A DNA stretch of 64,000 nt from an uncultured Flavobacteriaceae bacterium (GTDB lineage: Bacteria; Bacteroidota; Bacteroidia; Flavobacteriales; Flavobacteriaceae). Shown piece by piece: positions 9,530 to 18,683 of this stretch. The first letter of the stretch is position 1; the number at the start of each line of letters is the position of its first letter. The translations under genes were made by a program, and so were the position numbers. The notes under the pieces were generated by a model, which saw only the letters and a program-made list of their open reading frames with translations, did not search any database and was not told the origin of the DNA. The stretch lies in assembly GCA_947497245.1 (NCBI GenBank), contig CANMFO010000002.1:372001-436000 (forward strand), written 5' to 3'.

Positions 9530-11338
9530 ATGAAACAAATTTTTAAGAAAGCGTTGCTATGTGCCTCAGTGGTGTTTATTACTATGGCCTGCAAAGAGGA
9601 AAAACCCAAGGGGACCACGGAAGTTTCCCGACCGAATGTTATCGTGATCATGACCGATGACCAGGGCTATGGTGATTTGGGGTGCCACGGCAATCCCTAT
9701 ATGAAAACACCCAATCTGGACCAGTTTGCAGCGGAAGCCCTCGAACTGACCAACTTTCATGTTGGAACCACCTGTTCCCCGACCCGCGCAGGATTGATGA
9801 CCGGAAGAAATGCCAACAGGAACAATGCCTGGCATACCATTGCTGGCTGCTCCATACTGCTCGGGGACGAGGAGACCATGGCGGAGGTTTTTGCTAGAAA
9901 CGGATACGGGACGGCGATGTTCGGTAAATGGCATTTGGGCGATAACTATCCCTATCGTCCACAGGATAGGGGTTTTCAACAAACCGTATACCATGGTGGT
10001 GGGGGCGTCGGCCAAACCCCCGACCTATGGAACAACAATTATTTTGATGACTTCTATTTCCGAAATGGGAAACCCGAAAAGTTTAGTGGATATTGCACCG
10101 ATGTCTGGTTTGATGAAGCATTGGACTTTTTACGGAAAAAGGACGATAGTCCGTTCTTCATGTATTTGGCGACCAATGCGGCCCATGGTCCTTTTAATGT
10201 TCCCGAGGAGTACGCCAAGATGTACGAATCCGCCCCTTTGACCGACATCCAAAAGCGGTTCTACGGTATGGTGACCAACATCGATGATAACTTTGGGCGA
10301 TTGGTGGGCTATCTGAAGAAAGAAGGACTTTTCGACAATACCATTTTGATTTTTACCACGGACAATGGTACCGCAAGGGGAATTACCTATTTAAAAGAGG
10401 AAGACAAGCATCTGGGATACAATTCGGGTCTAAGGGGAATCAAGGGAAGTCACTATGATGGTGGCCACAAGGTGCCCTTTTTCATAAGCTGGCCCAAAGG
10501 AGAGATTTTACAAAAGGCCAAAAGCAACGAATTGGTCGCCCATGTTGATCTGTTGCCGACCTTGGCGGCACTTTCTGGAATATCCCATCAACCGAAAAAA
10601 CTGTTGGACGGTACCGACATGACCGATGTATTGAAGGGTGAAGGCGAACGGTCGGAACGGATGTTGGTCGTGGATACACAACGCAACCAATGGCCGGAAA
10701 AAGGGCGTAACAGTTGCGTGATGTCCGGAGCGTGGCGATTGGTCAACGGTTCAGAACTGTACAATACGGAGCAAGACCCAGGTCAGGAATCCGATCTGGC
10801 GACGGAGCACCCCGATAGGGTCGAAAAAATGAGAGTGTTTTACGACCAGTGGTGGACAAGCCTAGAACCCGATATCCGATATGCCGAAATTCCAGTGGGA
10901 GATCCCGGTGCGAATCCGGTGACCATTACGATCCATGACATGCATACCACGGAGAGCCTGCCTTGGAACCAAGTGCAGGTCCGCAAGGGCGAATTTGCAC
11001 CCGATGGCTTTTATAGCGTTAAGATTGTCGAAGAAGGTACGTATCGGTTCAAGCTCTACCGCTACCCGCCCGAATCCGGTATACCAATGAACGGAACCGC
11101 CGGGGAAGTGCAGGGGACTTCCTTTGTCGACGGCCTGCCACAGGGGCGGTCCTTGAACCCTAAAAAGGCCGAGATTGAATTTGGTGGCCGGGCCTTTCAA
11201 GCAATTGTGGATGACGATCAAACTTTTGTGGTTTTGGAAGGAACGTTGGAGCAGGGCAGCTATCAGCTCAAAAGTAATTTTGTCACCGCGGACGGAAAAC
11301 GAATCCCATCGTACTATACACAAATTGAAAAACTCTGA
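9530..11338 (+). CDS. Sulfatase, S1 family, lipoprotein (CSPTR) with C-terminal extension
   Basis: A 602-residue sulfatase. The lipoprotein signal ends in ITMAC (Cys21). VIVIMTDDQGYGDLGCHGNPYMKTPNLD carries the metal-binding Asp pair, and Cys82 in TTCSPTRAGLMTGR is the formylglycine precursor. GKWHLGDNYP, TTDNGT and GGHKVPFFISWP are further active-site landmarks. About 130 residues after the catalytic domain (from around 475, ITIHDMHTTESLPWNQ) form a beta-rich extension seen in some arylsulfatase A-like bacterial enzymes. I chose ATG 9530 because it opens the signal peptide; the frame extends further upstream without similarity. The next sulfatase begins 4 bases after the stop, so the two are translated from one message. 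Substrate not known. Confidence 0.93.
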   Translation: MKQIFKKALLCASVVFITMACKEEKPKGTTEVSRPNVIVIMTDDQGYGDLGCHGNPYMKTPNLDQFAAEALELTNFHVGTTCSPTRAGLMTGRNANRNNAWHTIAGCSILLGDEETMAEVFARNGYGTAMFGKWHLGDNYPYRPQDRGFQQTVYHGGGGVGQTPDLWNNNYFDDFYFRNGKPEKFSGYCTDVWFDEALDFLRKKDDSPFFMYLATNAAHGPFNVPEEYAKMYESAPLTDIQKRFYGMVTNIDDNFGRLVGYLKKEGLFDNTILIFTTDNGTARGITYLKEEDKHLGYNSGLRGIKGSHYDGGHKVPFFISWPKGEILQKAKSNELVAHVDLLPTLAALSGISHQPKKLLDGTDMTDVLKGEGERSERMLVVDTQRNQWPEKGRNSCVMSGAWRLVNGSELYNTEQDPGQESDLATEHPDRVEKMRVFYDQWWTSLEPDIRYAEIPVGDPGANPVTITIHDMHTTESLPWNQVQVRKGEFAPDGFYSVKIVEEGTYRFKLYRYPPESGIPMNGTAGEVQGTSFVDGLPQGRSLNPKKAEIEFGGRAFQAIVDDDQTFVVLEGTLEQGSYQLKSNFVTADGKRIPSYYTQIEKL

Positions 11339-11342
11339 TCCC

Positions 11343-12857
11343 ATGAAAAAACTAATGCTGGTTTCCCTATTGTTCCTTGCCTTTGGATGCCAATCAAAAA
11401 AAAAGGAAACCCCTCCCAAACCCAATATCGTCTTCGTTTTTGCAGATGACATGACCTACACGGCAATCCACGCCTTGGGGAATACCGAGATACAGACCCC
11501 GAACTTGGACAAACTGGTCGAAAATGGGACCACTTTTACCCATGCCTATAATATGGGGGCCTGGAACGGGGCGGTTTGCGTGGCTTCCCGAGCCATGATC
11601 ATTTCAGGGCGCAGTGTTTGGGATGCCAATGATTTTAGGCAAAACTGGATCAATGGAAATGATTTCGACAAAACCTGGGGCCAATTAATGGAAAGTGCCG
11701 GCTACGATACCTATATGACAGGGAAATGGCATGTTGATGCGCCGGCAGATAGCGTGTTTGGAAATGTGGTGCACATTCGTCCGGGCATGCCCAGCGATTC
11801 TTGGAACCATGGGGGAAGAATCCAGTTGTTCAACGGGTTGTTGGAACAGGGGATGTCCGAATCCGAGCTGCGGTCCATCGGGTACAACCGGCCTCTGAGC
11901 GAAAACGACACCACCTGGTCGCCCACCGACGAGAAATTTGGGGGATTTTGGCTAGGGGGCAAACATTGGAGCGAGGTGTTAAAGGATGATGCCCTTGGCT
12001 TCATCGAAAACACCAAGAAAAGCGACAAGCCCTTTTTTATGTACCTGGCCTTCAACGCGCCACATGATCCACGACAGGCACCCCAGGAATATTTGGACAA
12101 ATATCCACTGGAAAATATTAGCCTCCCAAAAAGTTGGATGCCGGAATATCCATATAAGGACAGTATTGGAAACGGTCCGGGCCTTCGGGATGAGGCGTTG
12201 GCCCCCTTCCCACGAACGGAATACGCCACCAAGGTACATATCAGGGAATACTATGCACTGATCACCCATTTGGACGATCAAATCGGAAAGATTTTGGACG
12301 GGCTCAGGGCGGCAGGGAAAATGGACAATACCTACGTCATTTTTACCGCCGACCACGGACTGGCCATTGGCCGCCACGGACTATTGGGAAAACAGACCCA
12401 GTTCGATCACAGCGTGCGCCCCCCTTTTATGATGGTGGGCCCCGATATTGCCAAAGGCGGGAAGATCCACGCTGATATCTACCTCCAGGATGCCATGGCG
12501 ACCAGTTTGGACCTTGCCGGGGTGGAAAAGCCCGATTATGTTTTCTTCAACAGTCTTCTACCCTTTCTTAGGGAAGGTCGGAAAAAAAGCAATTATAAGG
12601 CCATTTACGGGGCCTACGTGGATTCCCAGCGGATGATCCGCCAAGGCGGGTTCAAGCTATTGGTCTATCCCAAATTGAACAAAGTCTTGCTATTCGATTT
12701 GGAAAAAGACCCCGAGGAAATGAACGATTTGGCCGAAGATCCCGAGTACGCAGATAAGGTGACCGACATGTTCGAGGATTTATTGCTGTTGCAAAAGGAG
12801 ATGAATGATCCCTTGGACATAGCATCGGTACTTCCAAAATCACCTGAACCGAAATAA
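11343..12857 (+). CDS. Sulfatase, S1 family, lipoprotein (CVASR variant signature)
   Basis: A 504-residue sulfatase with a lipoprotein signal ending LAFGC (Cys16). FVFADDMTYTAIHALGN provides the first metal ligands, and Cys79 in GAVCVASRAMIISGR is the formylglycine precursor. The third signature position is Ala rather than Pro, an accepted variant of C-x-(P/A)-x-R. GKWHVD and FTADHGLAIGRHGLLGKQ follow; the latter resembles choline-sulfatase/iduronate-sulfatase-like enzymes rather than arylsulfatase A. ATG 11343 lies 4 bases after the upstream stop and begins the signal peptide. Downstream, a Gfo/Idh/MocA oxidoreductase starts 82 bases later. The different signature from its neighbour suggests the pair remove sulfate from different positions of one glycan (inference). 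Confidence 0.92.
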   Translation: MKKLMLVSLLFLAFGCQSKKKETPPKPNIVFVFADDMTYTAIHALGNTEIQTPNLDKLVENGTTFTHAYNMGAWNGAVCVASRAMIISGRSVWDANDFRQNWINGNDFDKTWGQLMESAGYDTYMTGKWHVDAPADSVFGNVVHIRPGMPSDSWNHGGRIQLFNGLLEQGMSESELRSIGYNRPLSENDTTWSPTDEKFGGFWLGGKHWSEVLKDDALGFIENTKKSDKPFFMYLAFNAPHDPRQAPQEYLDKYPLENISLPKSWMPEYPYKDSIGNGPGLRDEALAPFPRTEYATKVHIREYYALITHLDDQIGKILDGLRAAGKMDNTYVIFTADHGLAIGRHGLLGKQTQFDHSVRPPFMMVGPDIAKGGKIHADIYLQDAMATSLDLAGVEKPDYVFFNSLLPFLREGRKKSNYKAIYGAYVDSQRMIRQGGFKLLVYPKLNKVLLFDLEKDPEEMNDLAEDPEYADKVTDMFEDLLLLQKEMNDPLDIASVLPKSPEPK

Positions 12858-12938
12858 GGGTCGGGACCGGTTTGGGCATTTCGCGTGCTCGCGCAACGAA
12901 AACAGGGAGACGTTGTACTTTTAGAAAATCCAAGAAAA

Positions 12939-14267
12939 ATGAAAAAAACGAAAACAACGATCAAAGAAACGGAGAAACCCCGTTCAACAGTTACACGAAG
13001 AGGGTTTTTGGGAAAGACCGCCCTTGCCTTAGGGGCCGTAACCATAGTGCCCCGCCAGGTATTGGGTAGGGGTTTTGTCGCTCCCAGTGATAAGATCAAC
13101 CTGGGGTTTATTGGTTTGGGAAGACAGAGCAACGGCCTGGCAGCTAGGTTCATAAAAAGTACCAGCGCCCAGATCATCTCGGGCAGCGATGTTTGGACCA
13201 CCAAAATGGACTGGTTTCAGAACCACGTGCAAAGCGTATATGCCGCGGAACGAAGCAAGGATACCTACAAGGGGATTACCATGTACAGGGATTACGAAGA
13301 ACTGTTGGGCGAATCCGAGCTCGATGCCGTGGTAATCGCCACTCCGGACCATTGGCACGCCACAATGGCCATTGGCGCTTTGAATTCCGGCAAAGATGTG
13401 TATCTGGAAAAGCCCTTGACCCATAGGATTTCCGAGGGCATGGCCCTGGTCGATACGGTCAGGGAAACCGGGAAGATACTGCAAACGGGCAGCATGCAAC
13501 GTTCCCAGAAGAATTTTAGAAGAGCTTGCGAACTGGTCCGAAACGGATATATTGGTGAGATTACCAAGGTATTGGTCAATGTTGGTGATCCGGCCAGAGC
13601 GTATGATCTGAATGAAGAAGAACTGCCAAAGGAGGTCGATTGGAACAAATGGTGTGGCCCGGCACCCTTGTTGGCCTACAACCATCGGTTGGCACCTGCC
13701 ACAAACGACGTTGATTTTTGGCCCGACTGGCGTAAGTTCCGGGAAACAGGGGGAGGGATCCTATGCGACTGGGGTGCCCATATGTTCGATATCGCCCAAT
13801 GGGCCCTGGGAATGGACCGTTCCGGGCCAGTAAGGTACCTTCCGCCAAAAGACCCTGCCGCTGTGCGCGGGCTGCGCATGTTTTACGAAAATGGAATTGA
13901 AATGGTACATGAGGACTTCGGTCGCGGATGGGGAGTCCGTTTTATCGGAAGCGAGGGAACACTGGATGTGAGCCGAAGTTATTTGGAGACCGACCCCGAA
14001 AATGTATTGTCCGCGAAACTAGGGGATGCCGATACCCGCTTGTACAATTCAAACGGCAACCATTATCAAGATTGGTTGGATGCGGTTAAAAACCGGACGA
14101 ACCCTATTTGCGATGTGGAAACCGGGCATCGCTCCGCATCGATTTGCAATATCGCGAACATTGCCTATCAACTTGGGCAAGATCTTGATTGGGACCCGGT
14201 CGAAGAACATTTTATGGGCAACACGCAGGCAAACGCCCTTCGAAGTCGGATCGATCGAACTTTTTGA
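12939..14267 (+). CDS. Tat-exported Gfo/Idh/MocA family oxidoreductase
   Basis: A 442-residue NAD(P)-dependent sugar oxidoreductase. The N-terminus carries a twin-arginine motif (TRRGFLGKTALALGA), so the folded, cofactor-loaded enzyme is likely exported to the periplasm. The Rossmann fold starts with INLGFIGLGRQSNGLA, and the family Lys lies in YLEKPLTHRISEG. ATPDHWHA and DWGAHMFDIAQWAL are typical of the subgroup common in Planctomycetota and Bacteroidota. Members of the family oxidise or reduce glycosides at C3 or act as glycosidases through tightly bound NAD; which applies here is unknown. ATG 12939 begins the Tat peptide. It follows two sulfatase genes and meets the AraC gene convergently, with one base between the stops. 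Confidence 0.9.
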   Translation: MKKTKTTIKETEKPRSTVTRRGFLGKTALALGAVTIVPRQVLGRGFVAPSDKINLGFIGLGRQSNGLAARFIKSTSAQIISGSDVWTTKMDWFQNHVQSVYAAERSKDTYKGITMYRDYEELLGESELDAVVIATPDHWHATMAIGALNSGKDVYLEKPLTHRISEGMALVDTVRETGKILQTGSMQRSQKNFRRACELVRNGYIGEITKVLVNVGDPARAYDLNEEELPKEVDWNKWCGPAPLLAYNHRLAPATNDVDFWPDWRKFRETGGGILCDWGAHMFDIAQWALGMDRSGPVRYLPPKDPAAVRGLRMFYENGIEMVHEDFGRGWGVRFIGSEGTLDVSRSYLETDPENVLSAKLGDADTRLYNSNGNHYQDWLDAVKNRTNPICDVETGHRSASICNIANIAYQLGQDLDWDPVEEHFMGNTQANALRSRIDRTF

Positions 14268-14268
14268 T

Positions 14269-15132
14269 CTACACGGCCAACCGCTCTTTGCGGAACATCC
14301 CCGGGGTTTTGCCCGTAGTTTTCTTAAAGATACGGGTGTAATATGAGGTATTGGCCCATCCCGTTTTTTCGGCAATTTCATCGATGGTATTGTTGGTGGT
14401 CAGCAACAAGGTCTGTGACCGCTCGATACGCGTGGCCTGAATATATTTACTGGGGCGCATACCAAATTTTTGTTGGAATACCCTTGAAAAATGATCGGCG
14501 CTCAAATGATAATGCGCGGCCAAACTGGCCACGGTCAATTCTTGGTGCAGGTGTTCCTTGATGTAGCTCAGCACATCGTCAAAATCACTCCTGGTATTGA
14601 TCTTGTTGCTGTTCGTATTTTGTATGAACCGGGAAAACAGCAATTGCAGAAGCCCCTGCGTTTCTAAAAAGGCAGAAGTGGACAGGTCCTCATTGTTTTT
14701 TTCAAAATTCAGCAAGGTAGGTCTATTGTCGTACACTTCGGGGTCATCGTTCTTAAGATCTCGATTGGGGTTCAGTTCAAGCAATCGGCGAAAATGTAGC
14801 GCATCGGCTTCGGTGGCTTCGGTTGTATACCGAAAGTCCTTCAAGTTAAAAATGGAAAGTCCATTGCCCACTTCTTCCAGAAAACTGATGTAATACTGTT
14901 CATGGTAGGCATCGCATTGGTATCGGCTGTAGGTGAAGCTGGGCACCAGGTACAATCGGCCAGCTTCCATGTTGAACTCGGAATAGCTGTGGTATACCTT
15001 GGCCGTTCCCTTGGTAACGTAGTACAGGCGCGAAAAAGGACTGATCACATTGTTGTAGTCCCAAGAGGTATCCAGTTCGGCATACCCCACGTTGAGCAGG
15101 GTCAGTTTTAAGGATTGAAGTATTCGATTCAT
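14269..15132 (-). CDS. AraC family transcriptional regulator
   Basis: A 287-residue regulator with an N-terminal cupin-like sensor domain (about 1-150; GTAKVYHSYSEFNMEAGRLYLVPS) and a C-terminal double helix-turn-helix AraC domain (about 185-287; LTVASLAAHYHLSADHFSRVFQQKFGMRPSKYIQATRIERSQTL ends the first HTH, IDEIAEKTGWANTSYYTRIFKKTTGKTP forms the second). Such proteins bind sugars and activate nearby promoters. It is transcribed away from the DUF1553/DUF1501 genes, and the 231-base gap contains a repeated GTRCTAAAA motif, so it probably controls both itself and the plus-strand genes. Confidence 0.92.
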   Translation of the reverse strand: MNRILQSLKLTLLNVGYAELDTSWDYNNVISPFSRLYYVTKGTAKVYHSYSEFNMEAGRLYLVPSFTYSRYQCDAYHEQYYISFLEEVGNGLSIFNLKDFRYTTEATEADALHFRRLLELNPNRDLKNDDPEVYDNRPTLLNFEKNNEDLSTSAFLETQGLLQLLFSRFIQNTNSNKINTRSDFDDVLSYIKEHLHQELTVASLAAHYHLSADHFSRVFQQKFGMRPSKYIQATRIERSQTLLLTTNNTIDEIAEKTGWANTSYYTRIFKKTTGKTPGMFRKERLAV

Positions 15133-15134
15133 TG

Positions 15135-15245
15135 TTTTAGCACATGAATTATCGGATTTGAAACAGTACTAAAATACGGCATTTCGCACTAAAAAAAGCT
15201 AGTAAGTCTATATTTTAAGGGACTTTCAGGTAGTTTGTGCTAAAA
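15135..15245. promoter_or_regulatory. Four copies of a GTRCTAAAA-like motif, candidate AraC operator
   Basis: Between the AraC gene and the DUF1553 gene the motif occurs as TTTTAGCAC (15135-15143, inverted), GTACTAAAA (15166-15174), GCACTAAAA (15186-15194) and GTGCTAAAA (15237-15245). The two inner copies start 20 bases apart, about two helical turns, as for AraC half sites. The outermost pair is a perfect inverted repeat. The motif is seen directly; its use by the adjacent AraC protein is inferred. Confidence 0.5.
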
Positions 15246-15301
15246 GAGAGCTGGAAATCTTAAAATTTTAAAACATCGGAAATAGGCAAGGCATTGTCTG
15301 A

Positions 15302-15339
15302 TTTGGACAAGAATACGCAAAAACAAAAGGGTAATTTTG
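15302..15339 (+). promoter_or_regulatory. Candidate promoter for the DUF1553 gene
   Basis: TAATTTTG at 15332-15339 is an exact match to the Bacteroidota -7 box TAnnTTTG, 24 bases before the chosen ATG at 15364. TTTG at 15302-15305 could be the -33 element, but the spacing (26 instead of about 19) is long, which fits a promoter needing an activator. The box also argues against the TTG start at 15337, which it overlaps. Confidence 0.4.
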
Positions 15340-15363
15340 GGTTCATTCGAAATCTTAGGTCTT

Positions 15364-18300
15364 ATGATGTTTAAACCCGGCGGAATGATTGCCCTTCTTG
15401 GATTGTTGCTGACAGTGGGGTGTGGGGGACCTGATCTCCCGGATGCGGTAATGGTGGCGTACGGGAAACTTCCGGAAAAAATCGATTTCAACCAAGATGT
15501 AAAGCCCATACTTTCGGACAAGTGTTTTCTGTGCCACGGGCCGGACAAGAATAAAATATCCGCCGGCCTACAATTGCACCTGCCCGAATTGGCATACACC
15601 GAATTGCCCAATTCCCCTGGAAAATATGCCGTGGTGCCCGGAAATGTGAAACGAAGTGAAATGATACGGCGTATTCTGACCGATGATCCCGAGCTGATTA
15701 TGCCGGAACCCGAATCGCACCTTTCACTTTCGGCCCATGAAAAGGCCATGCTGGTCAAATGGATAGATGAAGGAGCCGAATATGAGGACCATTGGGCTTT
15801 CCTTCCACCAAAAAAGAGGGAACCCCCAAAAGTTCGGATGGCCGAAAGGGTGGCGAACCCCGTTGACAATTTCGTGCTGTCCAAACTGGAGGTGGAAAAT
15901 GTGCAATCGAACCCTAGGGCGGACAAGGAAACTCTCTTGAGGAGGGTCAGTTTTGATCTGACCGGACTTCCACCCAGCTTGGACGAGTTGGATGCCTTTT
16001 TACGGGATGATTCCCCTGATGCCTATGAGAAACAGGTGGACCGTTTGTTGGCATCGCCCCACTACGGGGAACAGATGGCATTGGATTGGATGGACCTCGC
16101 CCGTTATGCCGATACCCATGGATATACGGTAGATCGGTACCGGGATGTTTCTGTATGGCGCGATTGGGTCATTAAATCCTTTAACGAAAATATGCCCTAT
16201 GACCAGTTCATTCGCTGGCAAATAGCGGGGGATATGATGCCGAACGCCTCCAAGGAACAGATTTTGGCGACCACCTTTAATCGCTTGCATCCACAGAATT
16301 TGGAAGGGGGCATCGTCGATGAGGAATTCCGTTCGGAATATGTATCGGACCGTACCAACGTTCTGGGCGAGGGGATGATGGGACTTACCATGGCCTGTGC
16401 GAAATGCCACGATCACAAATACGACCCCATTTCGCAGAAGAACTATTATGAAATGTACAGTTTCTTCAACAATGTGAACGAATCGGGGCAGATTCCCTGG
16501 GATTGGTCCATGCCCGTACCCAATATGTTGATGCCCACCGAGGAACAGGAAAAATTCAAGGAATATGTAGAGCGGCTGATCGGTGAAAAGGAAAGAACGG
16601 TGGGGACGATTGCCCAAAAGGAAAATCCGGAAATGGAAAAATGGATTTCCACCGGGCAATATAAAAGTGCCCTCGGGAGCGCTTTGCCAAATGGACTGAT
16701 CGCCAAAATAAATTTTGACAACGGTACGATAAACAATACGATGGCCCCTTATCACAAGGGCGAAATGAAACAGCAGTTCGCGGCCGACCAAAAGGCCAAT
16801 TTTGTGGACGGATATACAGGGAAGGGCCTGGCGTTTGATGGCGATACCTGGCTTGACATGGGCAAACTGGCCATTTTTAGGCGCAGTGACGCCTTCAGTA
16901 TAGGAATACAGGTATTCATTCCCAAGGATCTGCAGGCCGGGGTGATCTTCCATAAGCAAAATTCCACCCAACTACACAGTTACAGGGGATACCATTTATC
17001 GCTAAGGGAAAACAAAATCGAAGTGCTTTTGGCCCATGTTTGGCCCGACAACGCCATAGTGGAGAGGTCTTTGGAGGACATTCCCAAGGACAAATGGGTG
17101 CAATTGACCATGACCTACGACGGTTCCAGCAAGGCTTCAGGGGTTAAAATATTTAGGGATGGAATGGAATTGGAGACCGAAGTAGTTAATGACAATCTCT
17201 ACAAGGACATCATTTTTAACAGTTATGAAGACTATATCCATAAAAACCCAATTGAACCAGGCCTGCAGATCGGTGCCATTTGGAGGGGCAAGGGCATTGG
17301 GGGCGGAAAGGCCGACGATATCCTGGTCTTCAACAGGGAATTGACCCCGCTGGAAGCATTGCAATTGGGAAGCCCGGAACACTTTAAAAACATACGGGAA
17401 AAATCTCCGGACAACCTATCTGCGGATGAGCGATCGGCCTTGATGGCCTATTACCTGTCCAACAAATCAACCCAATACCAAAATTCCCTGACCGAACTGA
17501 AAAAAGCACGCACCGTAGCGGCCGATAGTGCGGAGCAGGTAAGGGAGATCATGGTCATGAAAGAGATGCCGGAACCACGGGAAACCTTTGTTTTGGAACG
17601 GGGGCAGTACGATGTATACGGAGAACAGGTATTTCCAAATACCCCGGAAAAAATATTTGCTTTTCCCGATAGCCTGCCCAAAAACAGATTGGGGTTGGCA
17701 AGTTGGCTTACCGATAGAAAACATCCCCTTACCGCCCGGGTGGCCGTCAATCGTTATTGGCAAAATATCTTTGGAACGGGTATCGTACGTACTGCGGAGG
17801 ATTTTGGGAACCAGGGAGAAATGCCCAGCCATCCGGCTTTGCTGGATTGGTTGGCCATCGAATTTATGGAATCGGGCTGGAACGTGAAAGCGCTGCACAA
17901 ATTAATGGTGATGTCGAATACCTATCAACAGTCTTCCTTGGCCAGTAGCGAATTGATGGCCATCGATGCCAAGAACAGGCTGCTGGCCCGCGGGCCATCA
18001 AAAAGATTGACCGGTGAAATGCTCCGAAACAATGTCCTGACCGCTTCGGGCCTACTCAATACAACCATTGGGGGCCCCAGCGTAAAACCCTATCAACCGG
18101 AGGGCCTTTGGAGGATCAACGGTACCGCTTATGAAGAGGACAAAGGGGAAAAACTGTACAGAAAAAGTATGTATACCATTTGGAAACGCACCGTTCCACA
18201 TCCTACCCTGGCCACTTTTGATGCCCCGGAACGTTCTTTTTGTTCCGTGCGCAGACAGGAGACCAATACCCCCTTGCAGGCACTGGTACTTTTGAACGAC

Positions 18301-18609
18301 CCCACCTATGTCGAGGCATCCCGGGTACTGGGAAAGAGCATGCTTGCCTATTCCGACCCAAAGGAAGGCATTGCGGTGGTGTTCAGGAAATTGACGGGAA
18401 GAAACGCCCGACCTGGAGAATTGCAGCTTCTGGACGAACTCCGATTGGAGGAATATGAAAAGTTTAGGGAAAACGGGAAAAAGGCCGAAGGATGGCTGCA
18501 TTCGGGGGAATTCCGTATTTCCAAAGCCGATGATGGTGCTTTGATTGCGGCCAATGCCGTGGTAGCGAGTACCATTTTGAATTCGGACGCAACAATAACA
18601 AAACGTTAA
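15364..18609 (+). CDS. DUF1549/DUF1553 lipoprotein with cytochrome c-like motifs and LamG insert
   Basis: A 1081-residue lipoprotein (LLTVGC, Cys20). A planctomycete-type cytochrome C domain follows, with CFLCH (Cys54, Cys57, His58) as a haem c site. DUF1549 covers about 163-370 and holds a second CxxCH (Cys345, Cys348, His349 in CAKCHDHKYDP). A LamG/concanavalin-like domain spans about 443-669 (GLAFDGDTWLDMG ... DILVFNRELTPLEA), and DUF1553 about 760-1020 (LASWLTDRKHPLTARVAVNRYWQ). The family is abundant in Planctomycetota, is nearly always followed by a DUF1501 gene as here, and clusters with sulfatases; no reaction has been established. LamG suggests glycan binding and the haem sites suggest electron transfer at the surface (inference). 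ATG 15364 is preferred over TTG 15337. Confidence 0.9.
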   Translation: MMFKPGGMIALLGLLLTVGCGGPDLPDAVMVAYGKLPEKIDFNQDVKPILSDKCFLCHGPDKNKISAGLQLHLPELAYTELPNSPGKYAVVPGNVKRSEMIRRILTDDPELIMPEPESHLSLSAHEKAMLVKWIDEGAEYEDHWAFLPPKKREPPKVRMAERVANPVDNFVLSKLEVENVQSNPRADKETLLRRVSFDLTGLPPSLDELDAFLRDDSPDAYEKQVDRLLASPHYGEQMALDWMDLARYADTHGYTVDRYRDVSVWRDWVIKSFNENMPYDQFIRWQIAGDMMPNASKEQILATTFNRLHPQNLEGGIVDEEFRSEYVSDRTNVLGEGMMGLTMACAKCHDHKYDPISQKNYYEMYSFFNNVNESGQIPWDWSMPVPNMLMPTEEQEKFKEYVERLIGEKERTVGTIAQKENPEMEKWISTGQYKSALGSALPNGLIAKINFDNGTINNTMAPYHKGEMKQQFAADQKANFVDGYTGKGLAFDGDTWLDMGKLAIFRRSDAFSIGIQVFIPKDLQAGVIFHKQNSTQLHSYRGYHLSLRENKIEVLLAHVWPDNAIVERSLEDIPKDKWVQLTMTYDGSSKASGVKIFRDGMELETEVVNDNLYKDIIFNSYEDYIHKNPIEPGLQIGAIWRGKGIGGGKADDILVFNRELTPLEALQLGSPEHFKNIREKSPDNLSADERSALMAYYLSNKSTQYQNSLTELKKARTVAADSAEQVREIMVMKEMPEPRETFVLERGQYDVYGEQVFPNTPEKIFAFPDSLPKNRLGLASWLTDRKHPLTARVAVNRYWQNIFGTGIVRTAEDFGNQGEMPSHPALLDWLAIEFMESGWNVKALHKLMVMSNTYQQSSLASSELMAIDAKNRLLARGPSKRLTGEMLRNNVLTASGLLNTTIGGPSVKPYQPEGLWRINGTAYEEDKGEKLYRKSMYTIWKRTVPHPTLATFDAPERSFCSVRRQETNTPLQALVLLNDPTYVEASRVLGKSMLAYSDPKEGIAVVFRKLTGRNARPGELQLLDELRLEEYEKFRENGKKAEGWLHSGEFRISKADDGALIAANAVVASTILNSDATITKR

Positions 18610-18683
18610 AACAAAATCCCATGTGCCAAAACCACAAGATTTTAAGATCCACGAACCGGGACCTACAGCAAGTCGAGAGACAA

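Noticed and set aside
16000-16971. Minus-strand frame of 323 residues under the DUF1553 gene
   Set aside because: Antisense shadow of a strongly supported gene; no domain recognised.
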